Shown here piece after piece: positions 1 to 7,537 of a stretch of DNA of 64,000 bases (position 1 is its first letter; each line of letters opens with the position of its first letter). The stretch is from Planococcus halocryophilus (GTDB taxonomy: Bacteria; Bacillota; Bacilli; Bacillales_A; Planococcaceae): NCBI RefSeq assembly GCF_022489025.1, contig NZ_JAKVTG010000018.1:1-64000 (forward strand). The letters run 5' to 3'. The position numbers and the translations under genes are program-made. Under the pieces are notes generated by a model. That model had not been told where the DNA came from. It searched no databases and saw nothing but the letters and a program-made list of their open reading frames with translations.

Positions 1-171
1 TACGATTCGCTTTGATCTGCGTAATGCTGATCAGTAAGTTTTGCGCGGGCCGTTTTGCGCGACCGTTGCTATTTGTTGACGTTTTGCTGTTCAGTTTTCA
101 AGGTTCAAATTGTTGATGTTGTGTGCCGCCGTTTTGTTTATGTTGTTCGTTGTTGCTTGGCGACTTTTACT
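1..171 (-). other. Probable rRNA operon leader; 16S gene off the left edge
   Basis: No protein gene is seen in the first 391 bases. On the minus strand, positions 103-75 read close to the antitermination-type leader found before 16S genes of Bacilli (core CCTTGAAAACTGAACAGC, then AAAACGTCAAC). Transcription from the promoter at 200-172 would run through this leader and out of the left edge. In B. subtilis an rRNA operon also follows kbaA, so the position fits. No 16S sequence itself is visible. Positions 201-330 hold only upstream AT-rich sequence with no recognised element. Confidence 0.6.
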
Positions 172-200
172 ATATTAAAGCATGTTTATATTCCTGTCAA
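172..200 (-). promoter_or_regulatory. Sigma-A promoter of the rRNA operon
   Basis: On the minus strand there is a perfect -35 TTGACA (200-195), a 17-base spacer and a -10 TAATAT (177-172). It points toward the rRNA-type leader at the left edge. A perfect -35 with ideal spacing is typical of strong stable-RNA promoters. Confidence 0.65.
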
Positions 201-330
201 CACTTTCGTGAAAGTTTTTCTCGAAAACCTCTTTTCCCTTCTGTATTCCGATTTCCCCAACCCTACCGAAAGTTCTCCACCCCTACAGCCGCCTGACTTC
301 TCTTAAGAACAAGATAACTTTTAAAAAAAC

Positions 331-376
331 AAAAAATCATCTGTCCACTTCGCTAAAACTAGTGGTCAGATGATTT
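331..376 (-). terminator. Terminator after kbaA
   Basis: An inverted repeat with arms AAATCATCTG and CAGATGATTT, extended by CCACT/AGTGG across one mismatch, lies just after the kbaA stop. On the minus strand it runs into a T-rich tract (TTTTTTGTTTTTTT). Confidence 0.7.
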
Positions 377-391
377 TCCCAAAAAACTTTC

Positions 392-1057
392 CTATGCTTT
401 TACTTTTCTTGCGGCGCGGCGCTCTTCTAGTTTTTGACGATCCACATCCGACTGTGCGTTGTATTTCGGCAATATCAAAAGCTGATAAGCATTTACCGCT
501 AAGAATGGAAATAGTAATAACGTAACCCAGCTGTCAATATTCCCTGCTTCTACCATTAACGCAGGAAGCCATTCTACTGTTGTTATTACAATCATAAAGA
601 ACAACGCAGAAATAAACGTTTCCTTGTTTGTCCATTTCGCTTTAACATAAGCTGTCACAACTCCAGTAACGATTAGAATCGTCAATAGAATTCCATATAA
701 CCAAACTTGCTCTGCTGTTTGCGCATTAGGAGCAAAGCGGAATAAAATTAAATCCGCAATAACCACTACAATAATTAAAACTTGCACCCAGTTCCACAAG
801 CGCAACGTGCGGAAAATGTTCATCCCGATTTGGTGGACCGTTAAGTAAGCAAAGAAACAGAGTTGGCTAATGATACTCATCGTTAAACCGATAATGACTA
901 GCCAAACAAATCCCGCTAAAAATTCTCCCCATTGTCCATTACTAAATGGTTCTGCAAATATATCTTCCCAGCGAACGAATAATCCAAGTACCCCTGTTAC
1001 AATTCCACCTATTAAAAGAGCTTTAAAGAAAAACTTAACCCAGTTTCGTATTGTCAA
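392..1057 (-). CDS. kbaA: KbaA family membrane protein (KinB signalling pathway activator)
   Basis: KbaA is a membrane protein needed in B. subtilis for the sporulation sensor kinase KinB to work. The 221-residue product has about six hydrophobic segments (near residues 9-28, 47-75, 91-108, 117-137, 147-168, 177-196) and a basic C-terminal tail (EERRAARKVKA). The chosen start is a TTG with GGAGG seven bases upstream, giving MTIRNWVKFFF, which resembles the B. subtilis N-terminus. An in-frame ATG 63 bases further upstream lies above the likely promoter -10. The gene sits directly after salA, where B. subtilis has gerD between them. The family match is recalled, and its role in a possibly non-sporulating host is unknown. 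Confidence 0.82.
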   Translation of the reverse strand: MTIRNWVKFFFKALLIGGIVTGVLGLFVRWEDIFAEPFSNGQWGEFLAGFVWLVIIGLTMSIISQLCFFAYLTVHQIGMNIFRTLRLWNWVQVLIIVVVIADLILFRFAPNAQTAEQVWLYGILLTILIVTGVVTAYVKAKWTNKETFISALFFMIVITTVEWLPALMVEAGNIDSWVTLLLFPFLAVNAYQLLILPKYNAQSDVDRQKLEERRAARKVKA

Positions 1058-1090
1058 TTGAATGCCTCCGTTATTTAAAGTTCTTTTAAG

Positions 1091-1119
1091 ATTGTACCAA
1101 CCGGCTATTGAAAAATCCA
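1091..1119 (-). promoter_or_regulatory. Extended -10 promoter of kbaA
   Basis: The minus strand reads TGGTACAAT (an extended -10 with TG) at 1098-1091, with a weak -35 TGGATT 17 bases upstream. The expected transcript start falls near 1084. That is below the first in-frame ATG and above the TTG start, which supports the TTG. Confidence 0.4.
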
Positions 1120-1202
1120 TTCACTGTAACCGATAGATTGTGAACAAACCTCGAATATCAAAGCTTTGTTACTGAATCGCCACATCCTATATTTACTCAC
1201 TT

Positions 1203-1241
1203 AAAAATAAAAGCCCGGAAACCAATAGAGGCTTCCGGGCT
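1203..1241 (-). terminator. Terminator after salA
   Basis: GC-rich hairpin with 9-base-pair arms AGCCCGGAA/TTCCGGGCT (1212-1241) followed on the minus strand by TTTTATTTTTAA. It lies just past the salA stop codon. Confidence 0.85.
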
Positions 1242-1251
1242 GTTCAAGCTT

Positions 1252-2316
1252 TTATTTTTTATCAGCAAATTGTTTAATCACTTGATTTGCGATGTCTTCA
1301 TAAATTTTCCCTGTCGGATGATCTTCTAGGTAGACCGATGGAGCAAAGTCTTCTTCGTTCCAGTCAGGCTGTCCCATTGGAATCTGTCCGAGTAGCGGTG
1401 TACGTAATTCTTCTGAAAGTTTTGGTCCGCCTCCTTGACCAAAGAGGTATTCTCTCTTACCAGTCTCTGCGCTCTCAAACCATGACATGTTTTCGATAAC
1501 ACCCAATACTTCATGGTCGGTTTGAATTGCCATCGCTCCAGCACGTGCTGCGACGAATGCTGCAGTCGGGTGCGGTGTCGTGATAACGATTTCTTTAGAA
1601 GCCGGCAGCATTTGGTGAATGTCGAGTGCGACATCTCCTGTGCCCGGTGGTAAGTCCAATAGAAGGTAATCCAATTCTCCCCATTCTACATCGCGGAAGA
1701 ATTGATCCAATACTTTCCCAAGCATTGGTCCACGCCATACAACTGGCATATTGTCTTCTACGAAAAAGCCCATCGAAATAACTTTTACGCCGAATCGCTC
1801 AACCGGAATAATCGTTTGGCCGCGAACAACTGGTGATTTATCAATCCCCATCATATCCGGCACACTAAATCCGTAGATATCCGCATCGATCAATCCCACT
1901 TTTTTACCGAGACGCGCTAACGCAACCGCTAAGTTGACAGACACGGTTGATTTACCAACGCCGCCTTTACCACTAGCGATCGAAATAAATTCTACTTTGT
2001 TTAATGGAGACAATAAATCTTGTGCTTCTGATTCGTTCGCCGTTCCGCGGAACTTCGCTAACGCTTCAGGGGGAAGCTCTTCAAAACGGATACCAACAGA
2101 TCCCGCTCCTGCTCCTTTTAATACCTCGACAACTTTCATCTGAAGTTGCATTTGTTCTGGTGTATTCGTTTTGGCAATTGCCACTTTCACACTGACGTGT
2201 TTTTTCTCTTCTTTGATTGTTACAGACGTAATACCGTCTGTTTCCGTTAACGATCTATGTAAAAACGGATCTTCTAATGTTCCGAGTAATTCGCGTACTT
2301 GTTCTTCAGTTAACAT
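1252..2316 (-). CDS. salA: Mrp/NBP35-family P-loop ATPase SalA
   Basis: Mrp-type ATPases load or carry Fe-S clusters. In B. subtilis SalA acts on exoprotease control by repressing scoC. An N-terminal MIP18/FSCA-like domain covers residues 1-90, followed by a deviant Walker A (GKGGVGKST, 116-124) and the family signature DADIYGFSVPDMMG. The two-cysteine motif of Fe-S-carrying Mrp proteins is missing: the matching place reads WFESAETGKRE, as I recall for B. subtilis SalA. Start: the ATG giving MLTEEQVREL has GGGAG nine bases upstream and yields 354 residues, near the family length. A longer frame upstream lacks a good ribosome site. The gene has its own promoter and terminator. Confidence 0.93.
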   Translation of the reverse strand: MLTEEQVRELLGTLEDPFLHRSLTETDGITSVTIKEEKKHVSVKVAIAKTNTPEQMQLQMKVVEVLKGAGAGSVGIRFEELPPEALAKFRGTANESEAQDLLSPLNKVEFISIASGKGGVGKSTVSVNLAVALARLGKKVGLIDADIYGFSVPDMMGIDKSPVVRGQTIIPVERFGVKVISMGFFVEDNMPVVWRGPMLGKVLDQFFRDVEWGELDYLLLDLPPGTGDVALDIHQMLPASKEIVITTPHPTAAFVAARAGAMAIQTDHEVLGVIENMSWFESAETGKREYLFGQGGGPKLSEELRTPLLGQIPMGQPDWNEEDFAPSVYLEDHPTGKIYEDIANQVIKQFADKK

Positions 2317-2351
2317 ATCGATACACTCCCTATCAATTTTGCTCAACATAA

Positions 2352-2379
2352 AGTATAGCACAGCAAATACTATTTTTAA
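2352..2379 (-). promoter_or_regulatory. Extended -10 promoter of salA
   Basis: The minus strand reads TGCTATACT (extended -10; TATACT at 2357-2352) with a -35-like TTAAAA 16 bases upstream. It lies about 36 bases before the chosen salA ATG. Confidence 0.5.
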
Positions 2380-2471
2380 TCTATTCAGCCTTATAAGAAT
2401 AGAGCATTAATTGCTCTCTGATTTGAAAACCTATTTCCATTTCTACATTCAAATAAATCGAAAAAACCTCA

Positions 2472-2511
2472 ATAAAAAAAGCACTTCCCGAATTTCTTCG
2501 GAAAGTGCTTT
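2472..2511 (-). terminator. Terminator after rpsI
   Basis: Thirteen-base-pair inverted repeat (left arm 2480-2492, right arm 2497-2509, one mismatch, arms beginning AGCACTT and ending AAGTGCT), then TTTTTTTATT on the minus strand. It ends the ecfA1-to-rpsI unit. Confidence 0.88.
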
Positions 2512-2528
2512 GTAAACGAAAATCGAAA

Positions 2529-2921
2529 TTAACGTTTTGAGAACTGAGGTGCACGACGTGCTGATTTAAGACCTGGTTTCTTACGTTCTTTCATACGTGG
2601 GTCACGTGTTAACAACCCAGCAGATTTCAACGCAGGACGGAATGCAGGGTCTACAGTTAGTAGAGCGCGTGCGATACCGTGACGGATTGCTCCGGCTTGG
2701 CCTGTGAATCCACCACCGTTTACGTTTACTAGGATGTTGTAGCTTCCTAGAGTTTCCGTAGCAACTAGTGGCTGTTTGATGATTTGTTGTAATGTTTCGT
2801 AAGGAACGTAGTCTGCTACGTCACGGTTGTTAATTGTAATTGTGCCGTCACCCGGTACTAAACGTACGCGAGCTGTTGAGTTTTTACGACGACCTGTGCC
2901 AATATATTGAACTTGTGCCAA
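2529..2921 (-). CDS. rpsI: 30S ribosomal protein S9
   Basis: S9 (uS9) sits in the head of the small subunit and its C-terminal tail reaches the P-site tRNA. The 130-residue product has the family N-terminus ([15 protein letters not shown]) and ends in the conserved basic tail [11 protein letters not shown], whose last arginine contacts tRNA. It follows rplM by about 29 bases, the usual L13-S9 pair, and is closed by a strong terminator. Confidence 0.98.
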   Translation of the reverse strand: MAQVQYIGTGRRKNSTARVRLVPGDGTITINNRDVADYVPYETLQQIIKQPLVATETLGSYNILVNVNGGGFTGQAGAIRHGIARALLTVDPAFRPALKSAGLLTRDPRMKERKKPGLKSARRAPQFSKR

Positions 2922-2950
2922 AGGTGTATCCTCCTCTTATTTACTAATTA

Positions 2951-3388
2951 TTAACCGCGAAGCTGGTAAGTTTCCGGTTGTTGTGCTTGATGGTTATGTT
3001 CAGAGCCAGCATAGACATGTAGCTTTTTGAACGTTTGACGACCTAAAGAGTTTTTAGGAAGCATCCCTTTAATAGCCAATTCAAGCATTTTTGTTGGGTA
3101 TTTTGTGCGCATTTCAAGTGCAGTACGTTGTTTCAATCCACCCGTGTATTGTGTGTGACGGTAGTAGATTTTGTCAGTAAGTTTTTTACCTGTAAGGTGA
3201 ATCTTTTCAGCGTTGATGATGATTACGTGATCACCAGTGTCAACGTTTGGTGTGAATGTTGGTTTGTATTTTCCACGTAAGATTGAAGCGACTTCAGAAG
3301 CTAAACGTCCAAGAGTTTGCCCTTCTGCATCGACAACCAACCATTTACGCTCTACTTCGTGACCTTTAGCCATGAATGTTGTACGCAT
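2951..3388 (-). CDS. rplM: 50S ribosomal protein L13
   Basis: L13 (uL13) is an early assembly protein of the large subunit. The chosen ATG ([16 protein letters not shown]) gives 145 residues, the usual length, and has AGGAGG eight bases upstream. The frame stays open for 60 further codons upstream, but that sequence is leader RNA rather than protein. Conserved blocks [17 protein letters not shown] and [16 protein letters not shown] are present. It pairs with rpsI. Confidence 0.97.
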   Translation of the reverse strand: MRTTFMAKGHEVERKWLVVDAEGQTLGRLASEVASILRGKYKPTFTPNVDTGDHVIIINAEKIHLTGKKLTDKIYYRHTQYTGGLKQRTALEMRTKYPTKMLELAIKGMLPKNSLGRQTFKKLHVYAGSEHNHQAQQPETYQLRG

Positions 3389-3515
3389 GTATATTGTCCT
3401 CCTAATAAATCGTCTCTTTTTAATATCATTTACAGTGTTCCGCTGTTCCGTTTTTTCGTTATCCCTTAACACAAATAACCTTCCGGGGCATATCGTGGGG
3501 GTAATGAAAATACCA
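3389..3515 (-). ncRNA. Probable L13 ribosomal-protein leader
   Basis: The 127 bases before rplM can fold into small hairpins, for example GGTA-N7-TACC and ACAG-N7-CTGT on the minus strand. Firmicutes are known to carry an autoregulatory L13 leader at this place. I infer it from position and pairing and could not verify the family consensus. Confidence 0.4.
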
Positions 3516-3521
3516 TACATC

Positions 3522-3550
3522 ATGTTATAACGAAAACCAACAAAAGTCAA
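3522..3550 (-). promoter_or_regulatory. Possible rplM promoter
   Basis: Minus-strand TTGACT (3550-3545), a 17-base spacer and TAACAT (3527-3522). A shifted reading gives TATAAC at 15 bases. It lies just after truA and would start a leader of about 127 bases before rplM. Confidence 0.4.
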
Positions 3551-3582
3551 GGGCTTTTCTAAAAACACCAGGAAAAGTTGCT

Positions 3583-4326
3583 TCAGCTCCTATACATCAC
3601 GTTTTCCAAGTAAAGACCATGAGCTGGAGCTGTTATTCCAGCAGCATCTCTGTCGGCTGCAGCTACAATTTCCTCGAGCTCTTCAGCTTTTCTTCTGCCC
3701 ATGCCAACTTCCGCTAAGGTCCCCGCAATAATTCGAACCATGTTGTATAAAAATCCAGTTCCTTCTATAATCATGTGCAGCTCATTGCCGTGTTCTTCAA
3801 AGTCTAATCGCCTTATTGTTCGAACTTTGTCAACTACGGCTGTATTGGCTGCACAAAAACTAGAAAAGTCATGCGTACCAATGATTGCTTGTGAAGCGTT
3901 TTTCATAGCTTCGACATTTAATGGTTGCTTAACATGAACCATCAAACTACGCGTAAATGGACTGATGATTTGACTGCGATCCCATTTGTAACGGTATGTT
4001 TTGCCCGTCGTATGATAACGCGCATGAAAAGATGTATCTACTTCTTCAATCGAGTTGACCCGAATATCCTCCGGCAACAAGACATTAAGTGCCTTTAACC
4101 AGCCACTTATCGGGATCGACAATTCTGTATCAAAATGAATAACTTGACCCGTCGCATGAACTTTAGCATCTGTTCGGCCACTCGCTACCACTTGAACTAC
4201 TTTTCCTTTATGGATGGTCTCTAACACTTTCATTAATTCAAGTTGTACCGTACGTGAATCGGGCTGTACTTGATAACCTGCAAATCCCGAACCATCATAT
4301 GCAATGGTCGCTTTTAATCGTTTCAT
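3583..4326 (-). CDS. truA: tRNA pseudouridine(38-40) synthase TruA
   Basis: TruA converts uridines 38, 39 and 40 of the tRNA anticodon arm to pseudouridine. The 247-residue product has the catalytic aspartate in GRTDAKVHA (Asp53) and the N-terminal block [12 protein letters not shown] typical of the family. It starts 12 bases after ecfT with GGAG before the ATG, so it is the fourth gene of the ECF operon, the same order as in B. subtilis. C-terminal motif [17 protein letters not shown] is also conserved. Confidence 0.97.
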   Translation of the reverse strand: MKRLKATIAYDGSGFAGYQVQPDSRTVQLELMKVLETIHKGKVVQVVASGRTDAKVHATGQVIHFDTELSIPISGWLKALNVLLPEDIRVNSIEEVDTSFHARYHTTGKTYRYKWDRSQIISPFTRSLMVHVKQPLNVEAMKNASQAIIGTHDFSSFCAANTAVVDKVRTIRRLDFEEHGNELHMIIEGTGFLYNMVRIIAGTLAEVGMGRRKAEELEEIVAAADRDAAGITAPAHGLYLENVMYRS

Positions 4327-4337
4327 AATTACTCTCC

Positions 4338-5135
4338 TTATAAACGGAAATAGACTAGTATTCCCGCAAGACCCGCCAGTACCACTAAACTTAAGCTATC
4401 TATTAAGCGCCAATTTAACTGACGATAACGCGTTCTGCCTTCGCCACCGCGATAACCGCGAACTTCCATTGCCGTAGCAAGGTCCTCTGCTCGTTTAAAG
4501 GCACTAACAAACAATGGGATCAATAATGGAACAACTGCTTTTATACGCTCTTTCACTGGACCTGAGCCGATATCTGAACCTCTAGCCATTTGTGCCTTTA
4601 AGATCTTTCCGGTTTCATCCATTAAAGTCGGGATAAAGCGCAACGAAATAGACATCATTAAGGCCAGTTCATGGACAGGCAATTTAACTCGCTTAAATGG
4701 CCCAAGCAACACTTCAATGCCATCTGTGATTGAAATTGGAGAGGTCGTCAACGTTAAAATACTCGTGACAAATACCAATACTAAAAAGCGAATCGAAATG
4801 AATATCCCTTGCCGCAATCCTTCTTCGTAAATTTTAATAAACCCGATATCCACTAATAACTCCCCTTCGCGTGTAAAGAATATATGAAGAAGAAACGTGA
4901 AAATCAGTAAAATAAAGACCGGTTTTAAGCCGTTTATTAAAAAATACAAGCGAATTTTAGATAAGAATACGACCAATAAAGTAAAACCTAGTAGAATACC
5001 GTAAGTTTCTGCACTATTTGCGATAAAGACAATAGCGATAAAGACAAAAACAAACGAAATCTTTGCTCGCGGGTCCATTCGATGAATCAAGGAGTCTCCA
5101 GGAATAAAACGGCCAAAAATCATTTTCTCCATCAT
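4338..5135 (-). CDS. ecfT: ECF transporter transmembrane component EcfT
   Basis: EcfT is the shared membrane scaffold of group II energy-coupling-factor importers. It links the two ATPases to interchangeable substrate-binding S components for vitamins and similar solutes. The 265-residue product begins MMEKMIFGRFIPGDS and has several hydrophobic helices. Both cytoplasmic coupling motifs with Ala/Arg-Gly are visible (AQMARGSDIG and MEVRGYRGGEGR). Its start overlaps the ecfA2 stop by four bases (ATGA), indicating translational coupling. No S-component gene is adjacent, as expected for a shared module. Confidence 0.96.
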   Translation of the reverse strand: MMEKMIFGRFIPGDSLIHRMDPRAKISFVFVFIAIVFIANSAETYGILLGFTLLVVFLSKIRLYFLINGLKPVFILLIFTFLLHIFFTREGELLVDIGFIKIYEEGLRQGIFISIRFLVLVFVTSILTLTTSPISITDGIEVLLGPFKRVKLPVHELALMMSISLRFIPTLMDETGKILKAQMARGSDIGSGPVKERIKAVVPLLIPLFVSAFKRAEDLATAMEVRGYRGGEGRTRYRQLNWRLIDSLSLVVLAGLAGILVYFRL

Positions 5136-6004
5136 TCGGAATCACGTCCTTCCGATAAAGCAAGCGCAATGTTTTTAGCCAATGCTTCTTCCGTCAATGA
5201 AATTGAATCGAGCTTAATGCCCAATTTTTCTTCGAACTTCTGTTGAAGACGAATAGACCGTGGTGGTTCTAGCCGGTAGTCTCGTAACTGCTCTTCATTT
5301 GAAAAGATTTCTACAGGCTCGCCTGTAACCACACAGCGGCCGTTGTGCATGATTGCAACGTTATCTGCGTAACGCGCTGCATCTTCCATGCTATGAGTCA
5401 CTAAAACTGTCGTCAGTCCTTTTTCAATATGAAGCCTATGAAACAAATCCATGATTTCACGGCGTCCGCGCGGATCTAGTCCCGCTGTTGGCTCATCAAG
5501 CACTAAAACATCTGGTTCCATTGCCAAAACACCGGCAATTGCTACACGGCGCATTTGCCCACCCGACAAATCAAACGGTGATTTTGTTAATACTTCTGGC
5601 GGTAACCCTAGTTGGTCAACTAGCTCATGCGCTCGTCGACTTGCTTCTTCTTCTGATACGCCGTAATTTAATGGTCCGAACATAATATCTTTTAATACGG
5701 TTTCATCAAACAGTTGTTGTTCAGGAAATTGAAAAACAATCCCGACCTGACGACGGACATCACGTAAATTTTTCGCTTTCACTCCCGCTTTGATTTTACG
5801 CTCACCAATCATGACCGAACCTTCTGTTGGTTTTAACAACGCATTTAAATGCTGAAGAACCGTCGATTTGCCAGATCCGGTGTGGCCAATAATTGCAGTA
5901 TAGGAACCAGAAGGGATATGCAGCGATACATCCGTTAAAGCTCGTTTTTCAAACGGCGTATCTTTTGCGTAACTATATCCTACTTCCTGGAGTAAAATGT
6001 CCAT
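5132..6004 (-). CDS. ecfA2: ECF transporter ATPase EcfA2
   Basis: EcfA2 is one of the two ABC ATPases powering the ECF module. Of 290 residues, Walker A is GHTGSGKST (40-48), the Q-loop is near VFQFPEQQLFDE (90-101), the ABC signature is LSGGQ (146-150) and Walker B is VLVLDEPT (166-173). The Q-loop reads QFPEQQLF, as in EcfA2, unlike QNPDNQFV in its partner. The start lies inside the end of ecfA1, a 25-base overlap, so the two are probably made together. Confidence 0.95.
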   Translation of the reverse strand: MDILLQEVGYSYAKDTPFEKRALTDVSLHIPSGSYTAIIGHTGSGKSTVLQHLNALLKPTEGSVMIGERKIKAGVKAKNLRDVRRQVGIVFQFPEQQLFDETVLKDIMFGPLNYGVSEEEASRRAHELVDQLGLPPEVLTKSPFDLSGGQMRRVAIAGVLAMEPDVLVLDEPTAGLDPRGRREIMDLFHRLHIEKGLTTVLVTHSMEDAARYADNVAIMHNGRCVVTGEPVEIFSNEEQLRDYRLEPPRSIRLQQKFEEKLGIKLDSISLTEEALAKNIALALSEGRDSE

Positions 6005-6828
6005 AGTTCATCCACCAATTCGTCTTCTGTCATATGTTCCCCTTGTAGCTCAACACCAACTTCGCGCAATAAATGTGTCATGCGCATTGAAAATGGCAAA
6101 TCTAATCCTAAGTTCGTTAATTCGTTACCTGAACGAAATACAGCTTCCGGCTTGCCTTCTAATTGTTTCTCGCCTGCATTCATTACCAAAATACGATCAG
6201 CGAGCGCCGCTTCTTCTAAATCATGCGTAATGGAGATGACCGTCAACCCTGTTGCTTTTCGAAGTTCACGAATGGTCTCAATCACTTCCATACGGCCTTG
6301 AGGGTCGAGCATAGATGTTGCCTCATCTAATATCAACAGCCGCGGGCGCATCGCAAGCGCACCTGCGATTGCCACACGTTGCTTTTGGCCACCTGATAAA
6401 TGATGGGGTTCATGATCGAGGTAATCTGCCATTTTTACTTGTTGCAGAGCCTCTTTTACACGAACCACCATTTCTTCATGTGGTACACCATTATTTTCTA
6501 ACGCAAAAGCTACATCATCTTGAACCGTCGCTCCTACAAATTGATTGTCTGGATTTTGAAATACCATGCCCATCTGAGAACGGATATCCCATAAACTTTC
6601 TTCTGTCATTAATTTCCCCATCGCTTCCACTTTACCAATCTGTGGAAACAATAAGCCATTCATTAATTTGGCGATAGTCGATTTCCCTGAACCATTATGG
6701 CCCACTAAGGCAATCCACTCTCCATCTTGAATGGAAAACGACAAATCTTTTACGGCCGGTTTTACCGACTCGTCTTCTTGCATATATGTAAATGTCACAT
6801 TTTCGAATGACAAAATAATCGAATTCAT
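5980..6828 (-). CDS. ecfA1: ECF transporter ATPase EcfA1
   Basis: First ATPase of the ECF module. The 282-residue product shows Walker A GHNGSGKST (43-51), the Q-loop motif FQNPDNQFVGATV (90-102), signature LSGGQ (144-148) and Walker B LLILDEAT (164-171). It heads the operon ecfA1-ecfA2-ecfT-truA, with GGAGG about 11 bases before the ATG. A sigma-A-like promoter lies about 45 bases upstream of the start. In B. subtilis the same operon also follows rplQ. Confidence 0.95.
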   Translation of the reverse strand: MNSIILSFENVTFTYMQEDESVKPAVKDLSFSIQDGEWIALVGHNGSGKSTIAKLMNGLLFPQIGKVEAMGKLMTEESLWDIRSQMGMVFQNPDNQFVGATVQDDVAFALENNGVPHEEMVVRVKEALQQVKMADYLDHEPHHLSGGQKQRVAIAGALAMRPRLLILDEATSMLDPQGRMEVIETIRELRKATGLTVISITHDLEEAALADRILVMNAGEKQLEGKPEAVFRSGNELTNLGLDLPFSMRMTHLLREVGVELQGEHMTEDELVDELWTFYSRK

Positions 6829-6872
6829 CTAAACTGACCTCCTCTAACACGTGCTTTGCTCTTCTCATCTCT

Positions 6873-6902
6873 ACTCTACTGGTTTTTATGCGCGTTTGTA
6901 AA
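6873..6902 (-). promoter_or_regulatory. Promoter of the ecfA1 operon
   Basis: Minus-strand TTTACA (6902-6897), an 18-base spacer and TAGAGT (6878-6873). It sits between the terminator of the upstream element and ecfA1, so the ECF genes can be transcribed independently of the ribosomal cluster. Confidence 0.5.
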
Positions 6903-6910
6903 ACGGTAAA

Positions 6911-6953
6911 TAAATAAAAAAAGCGCGCACCTCATTCAGAGAAATGCGCTTTT
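6911..6953 (-). terminator. Terminator of the intergenic element
   Basis: On the minus strand AAAAGCGC pairs with GCGCTTTT across an 18-20 base loop and runs into TTTTTTTATTTATTTA. It also closes the 3' side of the long 6926-7003 inverted repeat, so either fold ends at the same T-run. Confidence 0.7.
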
Positions 6954-7033
6954 CTGTCTCTATGGCTTCCCCGGTTGCTTAAGCCAGGGTTGAATGAGGT
7001 GCGTAGAGCTAGACGAGACGCCGCCTTTCGGCT
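6917..7033 (-). ncRNA. Candidate small structured RNA between rplQ and ecfA1
   Basis: This stretch of about 115 bases has the parts of an independent RNA gene. Upstream is a promoter-like TATGAT. At the 5' end, GCC-GAAA-GGC can close, with GAG/CTC outside it. A 13-base-pair perfect inverted repeat follows (CGCACCTCATTCA at 6926-6938 with TGAATGAGGTGCG at 6991-7003), enclosing TGGCTT/AAGCCA. The end is a T-run. A competing hairpin AAAAGCGC/GCGCTTTT (6919-6926 with 6946-6953) shares the 3' arm. I do not recognise it as a known family. It could instead be a dispersed intergenic repeat or an elaborate terminator. Confidence 0.4.
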
Positions 7034-7038
7034 CGCTC

Positions 7039-7068
7039 ATCATAACACTCAGCTTTTCATATTGTCGT
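7039..7068 (-). promoter_or_regulatory. Promoter-like sequence before the intergenic element
   Basis: Minus-strand ACGACA (7068-7063, four of six -35 bases), an 18-base spacer and TATGAT (7044-7039, five of six). It lies after the rplQ terminator and points into the structured element. It is weak on its own and gains support only from the terminator downstream. Confidence 0.35.
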
Positions 7069-7080
7069 ATAAATCATAAT

Positions 7081-7110
7081 GTTAAAAGAAGAGGGCTATT
7101 AACCCCCTTC
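7081..7110 (-). terminator. Terminator after rplQ
   Basis: Eight-base-pair hairpin (GAAGGGGG with CCCTCTTC on the minus strand, one G-T wobble, seven-base loop) followed by TTTTAAC. It lies seven bases past the rplQ stop and ends the S10-spc-alpha cluster. Confidence 0.75.
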
Positions 7111-7116
7111 AAGTGA

Positions 7117-7491
7117 TTAAACCAATTCGATAATAACGATAGGTGCGCCATCTCCGCGACGAGGCCCCATTTTCATAATGCGTGTGTAACCGCCTTGACG
7201 GTCAGCGTAACGTGGTGCAACATCATCAAACAATTTTTGCAATGCATAAGTTGTAGTTTCGTTGCCTTCAGCGTCTGCAGTTGTTACCAACTCACGGCGC
7301 ATCCATGCTGCTGCTTTACGGCGAGCGTGAAGATCTCCACGTTTACCAAGTGTAATCATTTTTTCTACAGTCGAACGCACTTCTTTCGCACGAGCTTCAG
7401 TCGTTTGAATGCGTTCATGTACGATTAAGTCTGTTGTAAGGTCACGTAATAGTGCTTTACGTTGAGAACTTGTACGTTGAAGCTTTCTCAT
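7117..7491 (-). CDS. rplQ: 50S ribosomal protein L17
   Basis: L17 (bL17) lies near the exit tunnel on the back of the large subunit. The 124-residue product starts [18 protein letters not shown] (conserved [13 protein letters not shown] block) and ends [14 protein letters not shown], as in the family. It is the last gene of the alpha part of the cluster, 46 bases after rpoA, and is followed by a terminator. Confidence 0.98.
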   Translation of the reverse strand: MRKLQRTSSQRKALLRDLTTDLIVHERIQTTEARAKEVRSTVEKMITLGKRGDLHARRKAAAWMRRELVTTADAEGNETTTYALQKLFDDVAPRYADRQGGYTRIMKMGPRRGDGAPIVIIELV

Positions 7492-7537
7492 TGAAGTTTC
7501 CCTCCTTTGTTCAATAGTTCGGATCCGATCTTAACTC

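Noticed and set aside
55-306. Plus-strand open frame of 83 codons at the left edge
   Set aside because: It lies over the rRNA leader and promoter, is cysteine-rich without a recognisable family, has no ribosome site, and opposes all neighbouring genes.
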